Assembly (NCBI RefSeq): GCF_963675165.1
Contig: NC_087378.1
Location: 1,791,525 to 1,855,524, forward strand
Length of the DNA: 64,000 bases
Source: Halichondria panicea
Taxonomy: Eukaryota; Porifera; Demospongiae; Suberitida; Halichondriidae
Direction of reading: 5' to 3'
Each line of letters opens with the position of its first letter. Position 1 is the first letter of the stretch. The notes under the pieces are model-generated. The model ran no database searches, was not told the DNA's origin, and was given only the letters and a program-made list of their open reading frames with translations. Below are positions 11,977 through 47,716 of this stretch, piece by piece. The position numbers were made by a program, and so were the translations under genes.

Positions 11977-12913
11977 TTAATCCTTTAACCGTCGGATTCT
12001 TAATTAACAGTGAAGTAAAATGTCTGTAAATTCTCTATCGGGTTTCCAGAGCAATAAAATGCCTAGCAACCATATACCAATAGAATGCCCATACAACAAG
12101 GAATAAAATGGTGCAACATGTGTTGCCATAACAACCACGGTTATTACGCTCACCCGTTTTTATCGTTTTAAATGCTCGGCCAGCGGTGAGATAAAATCCA
12201 AAAATTTTTTTTTATGGATCAGCCTATCACATGGTATAAAGGCTTGACTAAGCTTGATTTTCACATCATATGAATGTAACAGTGCTAAGATATATCAATT
12301 TGAAGTACAATACGTACATGTATTACTATATCGGTGAACGACCTATGAAATTTACAAGCTCACATAAAGACTGTTCAGTACTGCTAATTCTATTTTAGCT
12401 ATACTATATACTTACACTACTGATATTCTAGCTATACTATACTACTTGCCAGAGTCACACAGTGAGCCCTCTCCTGGTCTTTCACCGTCCTGGTCCATAG
12501 CGCTAGCGTCTAGGTCCATGTCATGCATGTCCTCAGTCCCAGACAGTTCATCAGCGTCTGGCATAAAGCTGGTAGCCTTTGGGAGGTATCCTACTATCCC
12601 CTCTCCTTCATAGGCACTGTCATCACCAGAGGAGACATCGCCATTGCTGTCCTCAAGCTGTTCAAGCACATCAGCACAAGTAAACAATCTAGCCATAGCT
12701 ATATAAACTTCGTGCGGTAAGATGCTAATCAAATTTTAACATAGCAACGTGGCTTGGAAAAATTCTAGACTAAATTGCACGTGATTCTACAGCTCTTCCT
12801 CTATACAGGGATGTGCGTAGTTCGAGCTACTTCCTAAGTATCGCAGAATTAGAATTTCGCAAAAAAAGTCACTATTGCGGGCCACGATTGTGGCCCGTGA
12901 CGGTAAGGGTTAA
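11977..12913. mobile_element. piggyBac-like (TTAA) non-autonomous element in U2 intron 13
   Basis: TTAA flanks both ends (11977-11980 and 12910-12913). The inner ends match in inverted orientation, CCTTTAACCGTC against CCCTTACCGTC with a 1 bp gap. Inside, on the - strand (12442-12732), an acidic frame contains MARLFTCADVLEQLEDS followed by Asp/Glu/Ser-rich sequence and a stop, resembling the acidic N-terminus of piggyBac transposases without the catalytic part. I read it as an internally deleted copy. U3 and U4 have no insert at this intron. Confidence 0.6.
12442..12732 (-). CDS. Acidic reading frame within the piggyBac-like element
   Basis: The likely start is the second Met (MARLFTCADV), with about 80 residues from there, rich in Asp, Glu, Ser and Gly (SNGDVSSGDDSAYEGEG, MHDMDLDASAMDQDGE) and ending LCDSGK. 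There is no catalytic domain. It could be the leftover N-terminus of a piggyBac-type transposase. That family call rests on composition, position and the TTAA ends, not on an alignment. Confidence 0.4.
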   Translation of the reverse strand: MISILPHEVYIAMARLFTCADVLEQLEDSNGDVSSGDDSAYEGEGIVGYLPKATSFMPDADELSGTEDMHDMDLDASAMDQDGERPGEGSLCDSGK

Positions 12914-12950
12914 TTAACCATTGTAAGCTCAGTGCTGTAACAAACATGTA

Positions 12951-13150
12951 TAGCTCGGTGCGCATGCACAAGCGAGGTATACAGTAGTGTGTTTGTGTGT
13001 GTGTTTGTGTGTGTGTGTGTTGGAGGGGTTGAAACAAAAAAAAAAAATTGTGAGGAACTGCCTTATCTGACCAGAGAAGAGGGTACCACCTCTCCTAGTT
13101 CCATAATGCACTTGCAAATTAAATTGCTTATGAGACATGAATGGCTGCAG
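12951..13150. repeat. Dispersed repeat with GT run in U2 intron 13
   Basis: The head GGTGCGCATGCACAAGCGAGGTATA is followed by a GT-rich run, then a block (CTTATCTGACCAGAGAA, CACCTCTCCTA, GAATGGCTGCAGGAA) shared with 5000-5145 and 32255-32395. Confidence 0.55.
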
Positions 13151-14052
13151 GAATAACTACTATAAGTATAATTATTTTGTGTTCATGCTTCTAATAATTA
13201 TATAATAATATGTAATTTACTATGCGGTTTACCTTCAGTTCTTGTAATCTAGTCTTTTTACTTGAATTGTGTTTTTTTACTGGTTTTTAATACTCTCAGG
13301 GGAGGTCAGGGGGAGGGAGGTTTTGGTTATTATGTAGATGTAGTAATTGATAAAGGATTTTACTTTCTGTGTCTTTCTTTAGAGGCTAAGAAAAATGCTG
13401 CCAACGCCTTCGTTTCTTTAAATTATTAAACACACCAATGGTTGGAAGTATAGTGTCATAATTAGCTATCTATACATGTATGTCCATATCCACATTATGT
13501 TACTGGGGGTGGCCATGCTGATCTGTTAAATTCGGAATCTGTGCTTAATTTAATTAAAGTATGCATGCACAATTAAGGTAGGTTAACAACAGAAAGGCAA
13601 ACACCACAAGGCATGCAGAGAACAGACAGAAACAGAAAAGCAAACAGATGCTCGGCCTGGAGAGCCGAGAATGATGGGTTAAAGAGTCTTTAACCAACTC
13701 TCCCCATTCATCTGTTGCATTCAGTCACATATTATACACAACTATACAGTGCTATATAACACTCAATAGTTATTGTACATCTATTCACATTGGGGCCATG
13801 CTGAATAATTATTGTAAAGCTGTAAATCAAGCTGACATAAATTATAAGACTTATCTTCTAACTTGGACTTGATATTGGTTGCTGTGATATTTCAAGTTGG
13901 CTTTTAAAAGAAAACTTCTGAGGGGGGCTTATATAGGTATAAAGTACAACACTGTATTGTCTGGGCCGGTTTTGTGGTACATGTAGTTGATAGTGGGGTT
14001 GGGGCAATGTGGGTTCTTCTATGTGGTTAAGCTGAAGCAAGCACAAAACAAA
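13151..14052. other. Non-coding part of U2 intron 13
   Basis: AT-rich sequence without a recognisable gene. It includes the block GATGCTCGGCCTGGAGAGCCGAG near 13648-13670, a short stem (CTCGGC...GCCGAG). No tRNA fold or transposase was found. Confidence 0.4.
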
Positions 14053-14063
14053 CGTGTGTGTGT

Positions 14064-14136
<73 letters not shown>

Positions 14137-14137
14137 A

Positions 14138-14169
<32 letters not shown>

Positions 14170-14186
14170 TGCATGCGTGCGTGCGG
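14053..14186. repeat. (TG)n/(GCGT)n microsatellite in U2 intron 13
   Basis: About 130 bp of nearly pure TG grading into GCGT repeats. The Cys/Val or His/Thr frames across it are artefacts. Downstream (14187-14470) lies a repeat (GGATCAATGAAGTGCAAGTA, TAGTTAGCTCTGCACTAGAACGCTA) shared with 17500-17760. Confidence 0.9.
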
Positions 14187-14947
14187 ACTGATATACAGCT
14201 GCTTAAGGATCAATGAAGTGCAAGTAAGAGTTTCTATAGGCTTCTAGTCATTTTTTGAGATTTTAATTCGTGAATTTGCAAAACAATGCTTGATTTCTCG
14301 AGTTATGCCGAGTTTTATTGCAGCCTTTTCAGGAGATTGCGTAGAAAAACTTGTCCATGATATGGAGTATTGCTACTCTACTTAGTAGTTAGCTCTGCAC
14401 TAGAACGCTAGCTATTGGTAGCTGCAAGAGTGAGGAGAGAGCTGCAAGGCTCTGCTGGAGTTTCTCTGTGATTCTGGATTCTGCTGCAGCAAAATTTATG
14501 CAAAAATGTTGAGTCATGTGTGTATAAAAGCTATTGCTATAATAATAGCTAGTAGCTTTATAGCCTCGATTCCAGGTCGAGTTGTTTCTAGCTAGGGCGA
14601 CAACTAGGCCTGGTGTTGATTGTATCTGGGCGTGTATCTGGGCGTGGTTAGAACAACACACCTGTCGACAAGGGCCGGCAGTGTTGGTCCTACCTACTAG
14701 TTTATAGTCCATCACAAAGGGCAGTGAGTGAAAGCAAGAGATTTGCTATACCATGTTGAAAGACGTTTCTTCCTTCTGACAAGAGCTGGGCCTGTTCTGC
14801 AATGAGAGTGGGGCCTTCTTGTGAAGCAGACAATGTATACGTTAATCTGAACAACTTAAACTTGCAGTAGCTAGCTAGCTAGATAATCTATGGCTAGATT
14901 TTAGTTACTTCAGAGCATACATGGAGCTAAATTACGGGGAAATATGA

Positions 14948-15391
<444 letters not shown>

Positions 15392-16371
15392 TGAGCTGCT
15401 AGCAAGTCAATATAGGCACAGGCTGATGTAAATGTTCCTGCCCTATTCCCACAGGTGTATTCGAGGGCTGTTGAAGATAAAATCGTTATTCTAGTCACTC
15501 ATCAAGTGCAGTTTGCACTGGAGGCTGACAAACTACTTGGACTCAAAGAGGTTGGATATATGCAGTTAATAGTTGGTGTGTTTGTACAGTTACAGGTTCT
15601 CTATCTCTAGGCTTTTCCGTTGTGTAGGGACAAATTGAGATGTATGGTACTCACGCTGAGCTGGCTGCCAGAGGAGTGGACACCAATGCTTTACTGGGCT
15701 TGCTCCAAGAGGGGGAGGCGGGCAGGAATGGAACTGGTAAAGACAAATGTAAGTGGAAGCCAATGAATAGAAAGTTCCCTAATGTACCTGAAGAATAGGT
15801 GTTTGTGTGTTAGTATTGGCTAATAACTTATGTCATGATATACTATCTGCGACATGGTGATAACATTTTTTTTCCACCCCAATAGTACACTCTGTCCCCA
15901 ACCCGCTGGACAACCCCACTCCCAGGAGAAGACGAAAACAAACTGACAGCAAATCCCTCAATGAACTCCACGATATCGATGAGGCCTCTATATACATGGC
16001 CCCTTCTTTGCTGTCTCTCCATTCTGTTGTCGACACTGTCACTAGCGGACAAGACGATATAATCCTGGTAACTATTATAGTAACCGTGCATGTTTCAACG
16101 TCTCACTCACTACTTAAGGCTGTACACTTGGGGTAGCATTTTGACTATATGTATGTGAACATTTCCTCTCACTCTCGGTTCATGTAGGAGCAGCAAGGTC
16201 CACCGTCTGAAGAGAGGGCACACGGAACTGTCTCCATGAAGACCTACTACAAGTACTTTAGAGCTGGAGGAAACTTTTTGTTTTTGTCCGTAATTCTCGT
16301 CTTTATATTTGCCGCTGAGGTGAGTTTAGGACTTTAAAACATACAGTATTGTCATATATACCTTATTGTTA

Positions 16372-16763
16372 CTATTATAAACGGGTACTAATTTTAGTGA
16401 ATTTTAGCGAATTTGTAATTAATTCTAAATTAAGTACACGCTAATAATAAAACGCCTCCTCGGCGACCTAGCGTTCAATTAGAGACGGATCGCGCAATTT
16501 AAAAAATTATGAATCTCATTAAAAAAATATATAAAAATGTTTTTTTTTTCTTCTTTCTAATGTACTTTTGAGAGTATGCTAAGCAAGCTAGCCCTTTTTT
16601 ATCTGTATCTGACTCCAAACTTTCCATTTAACCTTAAAACTCATACTTGTACATCTTTTGAGATATTATTGTGGTAATGAATTTGCTACAAATCCGCCAA
16701 AATTAGTACCCTAAAAACAAAGAAAAATCTGAAAACGCTAAATTTACTACCCGTCTATAATAG
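16372..16763. mobile_element. MITE in U2 intron 18
   Basis: The left end CTATTATAAACGGGTACTAA is matched in reverse at the right end (reading CTATTATAGACGGGTAGTAA), 392 bp in total. It is AT-rich with no coding frame, and absent from the same intron in U1, U3 and U4. Confidence 0.7.
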
Positions 16764-17404
16764 TTTGTTCATATACATTATACTTGTACAGATAAATGTT
16801 GTGCTCTCACATAATGTTTGTTGCTTTGTTTACATTGTAGGGAGGCGTGGTTTTGTCTGATTGGTGGCTAACCAACTGGTGAGCGATGAACAGTTTCCGA
16901 TATATTCTATACTGTGCATCCCAGTCTAAAGAATAGATTACCACAAATTTGTGTGTATATAGCTGTACTTAAATCCAGATTGGAATATGTTTAAGAATTG
17001 GTGCTATTGTGTAGGTGAAGGTTTTCAGCTAAGGTCTGGGATTTTGCCGGTCATAACATCTATAGCTATATAGATACATGTACTTTGTTCGATGTTGCAA
17101 GCATATACACATCCTCCCAGTGCTCAAATTTGTAGTGCATTTTTAGTGCTTTTTTGGTTGCTATAGGTGATTATCTCAAAAAGATGTAACGGCGAAGGTC
17201 CACACAGTACATAAATTGTCTAACTTTTGATTACTTACTTACAGAGATAAGTTATAGTTATAACACAGGCACCAGGGATGTATGGAATATATTGCACTGA
17301 AGCACGAGGGCGTAAGCCCCGAGGGCTGAGTAATAACTAGTTTATATCCCGAGGGCATAGCAACATTAAAAATTAAAATTTAATTGATTTTACATACATT
17401 TTTT

Positions 17405-17440
17405 TATGCCTTGGTGCGCATGTGCAAGCAAGGTATACGG

Positions 17441-17476
<36 letters not shown>

Positions 17477-17760
17477 ACGTGTGTGTGCATGGACTGCAGC
17501 TGCTCAAGGATCAATGAAGTGCAAGTAAGAGTTTCTATATATAGGCTTCTATAGTCATGTTTTAATTCGTGGATTTTCAAATAATGCTTCATTCTCGAGT
17601 TTACCTATATAGTTTTGCTGTTATTGCAGTCTTTCCAGAAGAGTGCATGCGTAGCAAAACTTGTCCATGGAGTGTTGCTACTTTATATATTTAGTAGTTA
17701 GCTCTGCACTAGAACGCTATAGCTATTGGTAGCTGCAAGAGTGAGAAGAGAGCTGCATGA
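17405..17760. repeat. Dispersed repeat with GT microsatellite in U2 intron 19
   Basis: The head GGTGCGCATGTGCAAGCAAGG precedes a GT run (17443-17476), then GGATCAATGAAGTGCAAGTA and the block TAGTTAGCTCTGCACTAGAACGC shared with 14187-14470. It is non-coding. Confidence 0.55.
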
Positions 17761-20345
17761 TGCAGCAGCTATTAATTTTAGCTTTTAGACTCATCTTTTT
17801 AGCGTATATAGATCATTTCCCATGCATGATGAAAAACTCAAGAGTGCACTCTTGAGTTTTTCCCCCGGGATTACAGATATGAAATTTATATGCAACAAAA
17901 TTACCGTAAGAACATTATGATATCTGTGATATATAGTGTGTAATTACTAATAGCTAGTACATGTAGTAGCTTTTAGCTTTGACACATCCACCGAGGCATC
18001 AGTATGCACCTGCGGTGCTTTCATTGTACAATCACCCCCGTTTTCACCTAAACGATTGCCCACTGTAACAATTTTGGGGAAATAGTTTAGATGTGCTGTA
18101 GCTTATAATTATATTCATTCACCTACATACTGATAGCAGCACCATTTAGTTAAGTACATGACTACTAACACATTTGTGGTAATCTACTCTTAGACAGTAT
18201 ATATGCACTGTACGTTTCCAACTTCCGTTTTCCTTTACCTTGCTCTCATCTGTTTGCATGCTCACACTCAGGGCAAACTGTGACATTCAGAAAGTCAATA
18301 GTTCACGAGATTGCACTCCAGAAACCAATACCAGCCTCTCGGAACTCTGTCAACTCTCGAACAACACAAGACTTTGGATATTCACTGCCCTCATTGCAAT
18401 AGCCTTGTTGCTGTCCATAATCAGAGCTGTGTTGATCTATGCTCTCACTATCAATTCCTCACGAGTCTTACACAACAGGATGTTTGCTTCTGTTCTGAGA
18501 GCCCCTGCAAGATTCTTCGACACCAATCCAAGTGGTGAGGGAATTTGCCGACAGAGCATTCCTCTTTAGCAACCACGCATGCAATCTGTATACTTTATAA
18601 TGACATTGGCAGTACCTATTTTTCTTTGTGTAGGACGAGTATTGAATCGCTTCTCAAAGGACATTGGCTTCCTAGACGATCTCCTACCAATAGTTTTCTT
18701 TGAATTTATCGAAAGATTGATCAGATTTCTGGCCATTCTGATAATATCTATAGCAGCCAATCCTTGGCTTGCGATTGTGGCTGCAGCTGTCATGGTGGTG
18801 TTTGTTTTCTTCCGTTGGTATTACCTGAAGACTGCCCGAGACGTAAAAAGACTGGAAGCCATAGGTACACAATAATTATGATGTAGTGTTCTACCTCTTA
18901 ATCGGTAGTTACCAGTATGTGCCTTAATGCATGCTGGCTAAGTTTCACCTATGTGTAACCTTATGCACACACACACGCATACACACACACACACACACAC
19001 GCATACACTGTACACAGCTCGCAGTCCTATCTACTCTCACATCTCCACTACTCTGCAAGGGCTGCCCATCATCAGAACCTTCCAGAAACAGGACATTGCT
19101 CAGAGACACTTATGTCATCACCATGCAGGATGTCCACAGTGAAGTGAGGGGTGCAAATTTTTCCCTTATCTACATGTATACGTGTAGTTCCTATTGCTTA
19201 AAATTACATTTTGTTGTACTCTATTATGGCTCTCCTATAATTATATAGGGTTGGTATGCCTATCTCGTGACAGCAAGGTGGTTTGCAATGCGGATCGATC
19301 TCATCAGTACTGGTTTCCTCGCCTTTGTCGTCTTCACCTCAATTCCCCTTGCCTCAGGTACAACAACCGAACACATGCATGTCACACGGAATTTAGTGCA
19401 TGTACTGATTGTTTGTGGTCTAGTGTACTTTAAATTATATGTGACGGGCCAGTGAAAAAATTAATAGCCATAATGTCAACTGTTGAGTTAGAATAATTTC
19501 ACGACGTGACAACTGTAGAGTTGAGTGCTGAGCTGGTGGGACTGAGTCTAGTGTATGCTGTGTCACTTACTGCACAGTTACAGTACTGTATTCAACAGAG
19601 CGCTGAAATGGAGAATATTGTATGTTTAAGCATATATGTATCTGCCAGAACGTGTTTTTAGTTTTTCTCGTGCAGATGATATCAACAGAACGAATCCTGG
19701 GGTACAGTAGATTGGAGTCTGAAGCCTCACTGGAAACAATTCTTCCCAACCACAAACCATCTCCAGAATGGCCTAAGGAAGGGCGAATCAAAATGGAGAA
19801 TGTGTCTTTCCAGTACTCGCCTGAGCTGCCCCTAGTATTGAAGGACCTTAATCTCACGATCCAGCCAGGAGAGAAGGTTGGAGTTGTGGGGAGGACAGGA
19901 GCAGGAAAATCTTCCCTCCTCTCAGTGCTCTATCGACTGGCCGAGCCCTCCGGTGTCATCACCATCGATGGTGTGGACGTACAGTCCATTGGATTACATG
20001 ACCTTCGCAACAAGATGTCCATCATTCCTCAAGACCCTATAGTATTCAGTGGGACAATGCGTTACAACCTAGACCCTTTCAAGGAGTTCTCGGACAATGA
20101 GTTGTGGAATGTGCTGGAGCAGGTACAGTTGAAGGGAGCAGTTGAGCAGCTGGAGGGGCAGCTGGCTGGCGAGGTGTCTGAAGGAGGTAGCAACTTCAGT
20201 GTGGGGCAGAAGCAGCTCGTGTGTTTGGCCAGGGCACTACTGAGGAAGAACAAGATCCTGATACTGGACGAGGCCACTGCTAATGTGGACCCACGGTAAG
20301 CGTGCATATATATATACGTACATGTTTACCTTACACTCAGTATGA

Positions 20346-20504
<159 letters not shown>

Positions 20505-21072
20505 TAAATTGATGTAAAATTTGATGTAAAAAGTTTGTCTGCATGTGCATGTTGTTTTAGTGCATGTATTTTAGACAAATCTTGCTTGGCATACATACAC
20601 AATCCATCATGACTATCTTTCTTCAGTGCAAGCCACCCTAATAGAAGTATCAGGTCCAAAAGTAATTGTAAATTCTGATTTTATTGCTGACCGCTTATAA
20701 GTAATTAGAAAATAAATAATAAGTTGGCCTGAAATTGACTAATATAATTGTACAATTTATTTATTATAGCCTCGCGAAAGGCTATATACTACAATTTTAT
20801 ACGTTCTGTCGCTATATGCATGCGCCACGCATACACTCCAATATAAGCATTAAACTATAGTTTGTTCAACTGTGCGCTTGGAAAATCGATCTTTGTCGCG
20901 CTGTAATTAGAAGAAATACGGTAAAGGGGACTCTGTTGCGCTTGTATTAGTATAATTTAAATAGCATGCATGCATGGTTCTAAGAGTGCACTGTGGGATT
21001 AAAAGCATGAGTAACAAGCAATGGATGGTGTAAGGCCTCTAAATTGCACAAGGCAAAGCCGAGTGCTATATT

Positions 21073-21404
21073 TACCGTATAGCGGTATATTTCGAGGGTG
21101 TAAAATAATGTTCGCGGTTTTTGCTAATTAATTAAATATCATGCAGAGTTTTAAAAAGTTTGTGGGGGAAAATTTTATGTGCACCAAAATGTTTGGTTAA
21201 TCACATGCATTGTGATGATGTCATGTAGTACTAATGTGATGATGCTGAGTATTTTATACGTATCTAGCTATAATTGTAAATGGTAGAACTTATATTGCAG
21301 CCATTTTTTCAGCTTCACAATCAGCTATTAACGCTCTGACAGACTTAGTTTGAACAATCTGCGAAAATTTAATGCCTCGAAAATACCCCTCTATATATAC
21401 GGTA
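21073..21404. mobile_element. MITE of the TACCGTATAGCGG family in the last U2 intron
   Basis: Left end TACCGTATAGCGGTATATTT; right end in inverted orientation CCTCGAAAATACCCCTCTATATATACGGTA, about 332 bp. It carries no coding sequence. Confidence 0.65.
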
Positions 21405-21674
21405 TACATAATTATTATAGTATGTACATCATACGATAATACACTAATAGCGCATCATACGATTATCCAGGTGATGAGTAATGGAAGATTGGAGGAGTTT
21501 GATCAGCCCCTCTCTCTCCTGGAAAACTCAGATTCTCTCCTCTCAAAGATGGTGGCTAAAACTGGCCCTGTGGCATCCAGGAAGCTGAGACTAATGGCTG
21601 AAGATGCTACCAGAAGGCAAAACTCTGTGTTTAGTTTGCCTTTGAGAGCCTGCTATTGGGTTGTTTCAACTTAA

Positions 21675-22231
21675 TTATTGATTTTTGTGTTCATGTTTAT
21701 TCAGGGTGTGAAACTATATACATGTAGAAAATAATTGATAGGAGCATGCATGTTAGTATACACACTTAACTCCTATAAATCTATAAATCTATACTGTATA
21801 TTCGTTTTTTTCACAAATTGCATGGTGCATGTTGAAATCAGGGTGGTCACGTGATTGATGTTTTGGTGCAAATGTGGCTAAACCCAGTACTCCTGCAGGA
21901 CTGTGTGTATGATTATCCAAGACTTGACCTCGACCTCGCGAGCAGATGCGAGACTATACATTCATGCACCCTATGATCTGATGCAGAGGAGGGAGGGAGG
22001 ACACAATAATTGCACCCTTTAATTTTTGTATATAGGCCCAAAACGCAATTCTGGAGGTGGGGCTAGTCTAGTGGTTTATTGAACCCAATTTGGAGGCGGG
22101 GTTGTGGTTAGTCTCGAATACCCGCCTCAACCTAAAAGCTCAAGCTTTTAGGTTGAGGTGGGTATTCGAGACTAGGTTGTGGTAAAATTCAGCTAGCTTG
22201 CTAAGCTAAGGTATATTTAGCTCAGAGTTTT
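21675..22231. other. U2-U3 intergenic spacer, presumed U3 promoter
   Basis: This 557 bp gap is the same length as the other two spacers but different in sequence. No gene is seen. It contains a near-perfect palindrome (22109-22174) ending 57 bp before the U3 ATG. Confidence 0.55.
22109..22174. repeat. Palindrome just upstream of U3
   Basis: Two 32 bp arms (starting TAGTCTCGAATACCCGCC and ending GGGTATTCGAGACTA) are separated by only CA, with one mismatch. It could form a cruciform or be a foldback remnant in the 5' flank of U3. Whether it is transcribed is unknown. Confidence 0.85.
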
Positions 22232-34695
<12,464 letters not shown>

Positions 34696-35255
34696 TTCGA
34701 TAGATCATGCACAGTTGTGTTCTTCATTGTGCTATAATATTTCAAGGTGTGAAGAAATAACTGATATCATATGTGACAGCTTTAGAAATTTGCGTAATTC
34801 AATTGTACCTATATACATGCAGTCTAGCTTCCACATGTATTATAAGAGCGTGCCATCTTTACTGATGAGACCAGAGGAGTGAAATGCTACATAATACTAA
34901 TATTTTAGCCTAGGCCGCACTTCTTCTGAGCGAGGATAGAGCCTAAGCTTCAAATGACCACACCCCTACATGCAGTAGATTTCACACTGAATTTAGATCA
35001 AGAGAGGAAAAGAAACTAGTAATTGTTGGGAACCACAAAAAAGATTCGATTCACGATCATTACCCATATTGCCATAATGATTGCTAATGACACTATTATA
35101 ATTATGTCCTTACCTAGCTTTCTTATGTGACGATTATTATGACCTTTTACTCAATATTATTGTAGATCTGCTACAGATCTACTCTGGATATATACTAGCA
35201 TTTGCATTGTACAGGTAGCTACCGTACGTAGCTAGCTGATCGAGTCAGTACCAAT
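34696..35255. other. U3-U4 intergenic spacer, presumed U4 promoter
   Basis: A 560 bp gap nearly identical to 7153-7708. No gene was seen. Confidence 0.6.
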
Positions 35256-45546
<10,291 letters not shown>

Positions 45547-47716
45547 TTTTAGTTATCATGCATGAGTTTTCTTATTTATTTTGTTGTCATGATGCTCGAT
45601 TTTTTTTAATAGGTGTGAAACTATATAATTATAGTGAAGGAACGATAAGAAATAACTGCATGGTATGAGCACCAGTATCTATAAAAAAAAATTATCATGC
45701 ATATACAGTGTTAATGTTGAGCTATATATATAGCTCTGGTATAATGAAAGCACAGTGCCTCGGTGTATATAATTATATATAGGCAATGAAATGCAGTATA
45801 AATGCAGCACTTCAGGCTACATGTATTAAAGGAATACACTGCACATTATTTTACTACATTTGCATGCAGGAAATTATGAAAAGAGTTGGAGGTCAATTAT
45901 TAACAAGACCCATAAAAACATTTGGAATGTACTAGGATTGGCCAGAGGAAACATCAAAAAGCGTAGAAAGAAGAAAGCAGGCAAGAGCATAACTCCAATC
46001 TGTTACAACGTCATTCACATGTATATGTATGCTATTTTGTGGTTTTCCTGCCAATCCTAGCACAGTCCATCCGATGTGGTGAATGGGAAGTACAGTCTGT
46101 ACATCTCAATTCCTAACAATGGTAGACTGGAAACCACTCCCTTCACTGGGGACTGGCAAGCTGCCGTGTCGAGAGTTGTCCCGTTAGAGAACAAACAACA
46201 AAATACGTAATGCGTGGGTGATATTGCTTCAGCCTCGAGAACAGACCGCAAGTGATGTACTTATAGCTCGAGGTCGATAAGATTTTGTGCAGTAATAGTT
46301 AGCGCGTGGGCGGTGGCACATGACGTTTGCATTCTTGTGGGAGCGTGACATTCTTCACGCACTGCATGGGACAACACAGCAGCTTGCCAGTCCTCAGAGC
46401 GCAGTGAAGGGAGTGGTTTCCAGTCTAGGAAATAACCTTCCAGAACAGACAGCCACAATTGTGAAAACCTATAGCTATAGCTTGTCTCTACAGCCTTTTC
46501 AAAGCTTGTATGAGCTAGAGAAGCAGTTAGCAAAGCTCCGAGATTCATTTGCAGCAGGAATTGGCTCTCTCAATTTTATGGCGGGCTTCATTTATGCAAG
46601 TACGCCAGGGACGTACTTCTACATGGAAAATGTTAACTTTTTCGCTGGTTGAAACTTATATCATAAAACTTGTATGTGGTTGGCAATCGAAACCTCTCAA
46701 CGAAGAACACCTCTCTATATATAGCAGCCAAAAGGCTGTTCTCCAATGCATGCCCGTATAATTATGATCTCACTATTACAAATGTACCTCTGCGATTAAG
46801 AATGCTATTAATAGTTTGGGATGATATCAGATAATGTTCACAAATTTGCTCACTTCAACAACCCAGCGTATTTATTGGGCTTACACTGATGCATGAAGTA
46901 CAAACCAGCCATACATACATTATTGTTAGGGTCGACTGACTGCTCGCTTATCCTATAACTTTAGAATAAGTTATTATATGTTAATGCCAAGCAAGATATT
47001 GCACAAGAGGGCAGATACGTGTTCTTTTGTATATAGGACCTCTATACTTCTCAACCAAGATTAAGTGTGCCAAGGATGGACTCGAGGTTAACGTGGTACG
47101 CCTCGTGCATTACGTAACAGAGAATCCATCCAAGTGCACCAGCATTAAAATACGAAATTTTGGCTAGGTGTGTTCTAGTGCTATCACGTGATCTCTAGCC
47201 TCTTGCACAGCCTGACGTTTGTACAGTGTGACCTGCTAAACATTAACCACCTGGCTACATTTCACTTGTACTTTTATAAAGCATGGTCACCTTAGATAAG
47301 CTGATTGGCTGAAGATCATGTGACAGCACTAATTAGCTATAGGATTCTGGGAGGCTATTATTTGCCTCAAGCAGCATTGAAGTTACCACAACTATTTTTG
47401 TCCTTCTCTCATGCAAAGTAACCCCAAACATTTTTCTGGGGGAGGGAGACCCCCATCAACACCTCCGCTTCGCTATGGCCGTTGGCGCTTGGACGCAATA
47501 AATCAATCCCTTATAATAATTATAGAAACCATATTATTTTCACCTGCTTGAACAAATTCCTGAAATAACTCTTGGGTGCAATACAATTATGGGTTGTTTT
47601 GGTAGTAATGAAACATGTCAAATACATATAGCATAGGAAATACTTTAATCTGCCCATAATTATACTCATTGTGCCGGCAATAAAGTCTAACAGACAAGTG
47701 CATTGTATATAGATTG
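45547..47716. other. Intergenic region with weak coding-like fragments
   Basis: No gene could be supported across these 2.2 kb. Three + strand stretches look faintly coding: 45866-46000 (Lys/Arg-rich, ending GNIKKRRKKKAGKS), 46060-46210 (after a CTAG acceptor-like site, containing YSLYISIPNNGRLETTPFTG) and 47034-47166 (PLYFSTKIKCAKDGLEVNVV, then a stop). They could be exons of an unrecognised or decayed gene. A 70 bp block around 46125-46180 recurs inverted at about 46385-46435. Confidence 0.35.
46120..46440. repeat. Inverted duplicate pair
   Basis: GACTGGAAACCACTCCCTTC and GACTGGCAAGCTGC at 46124-46172 (+) reappear on the - strand at about 46385-46430, with roughly 200 bp between. The inner sequences differ, so the pair has diverged. 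Origin unknown. Confidence 0.6.

Noticed and set aside
13648-13670. Possible tRNA or structured RNA at a GC-rich stem
   Set aside because: Only one short stem; no A/B box spacing or cloverleaf could be drawn.
13987-14247. Cys/Val-rich and His/Thr-rich frames over the TG microsatellite
   Set aside because: They translate a simple repeat in both directions; no splice or start context and no domain.
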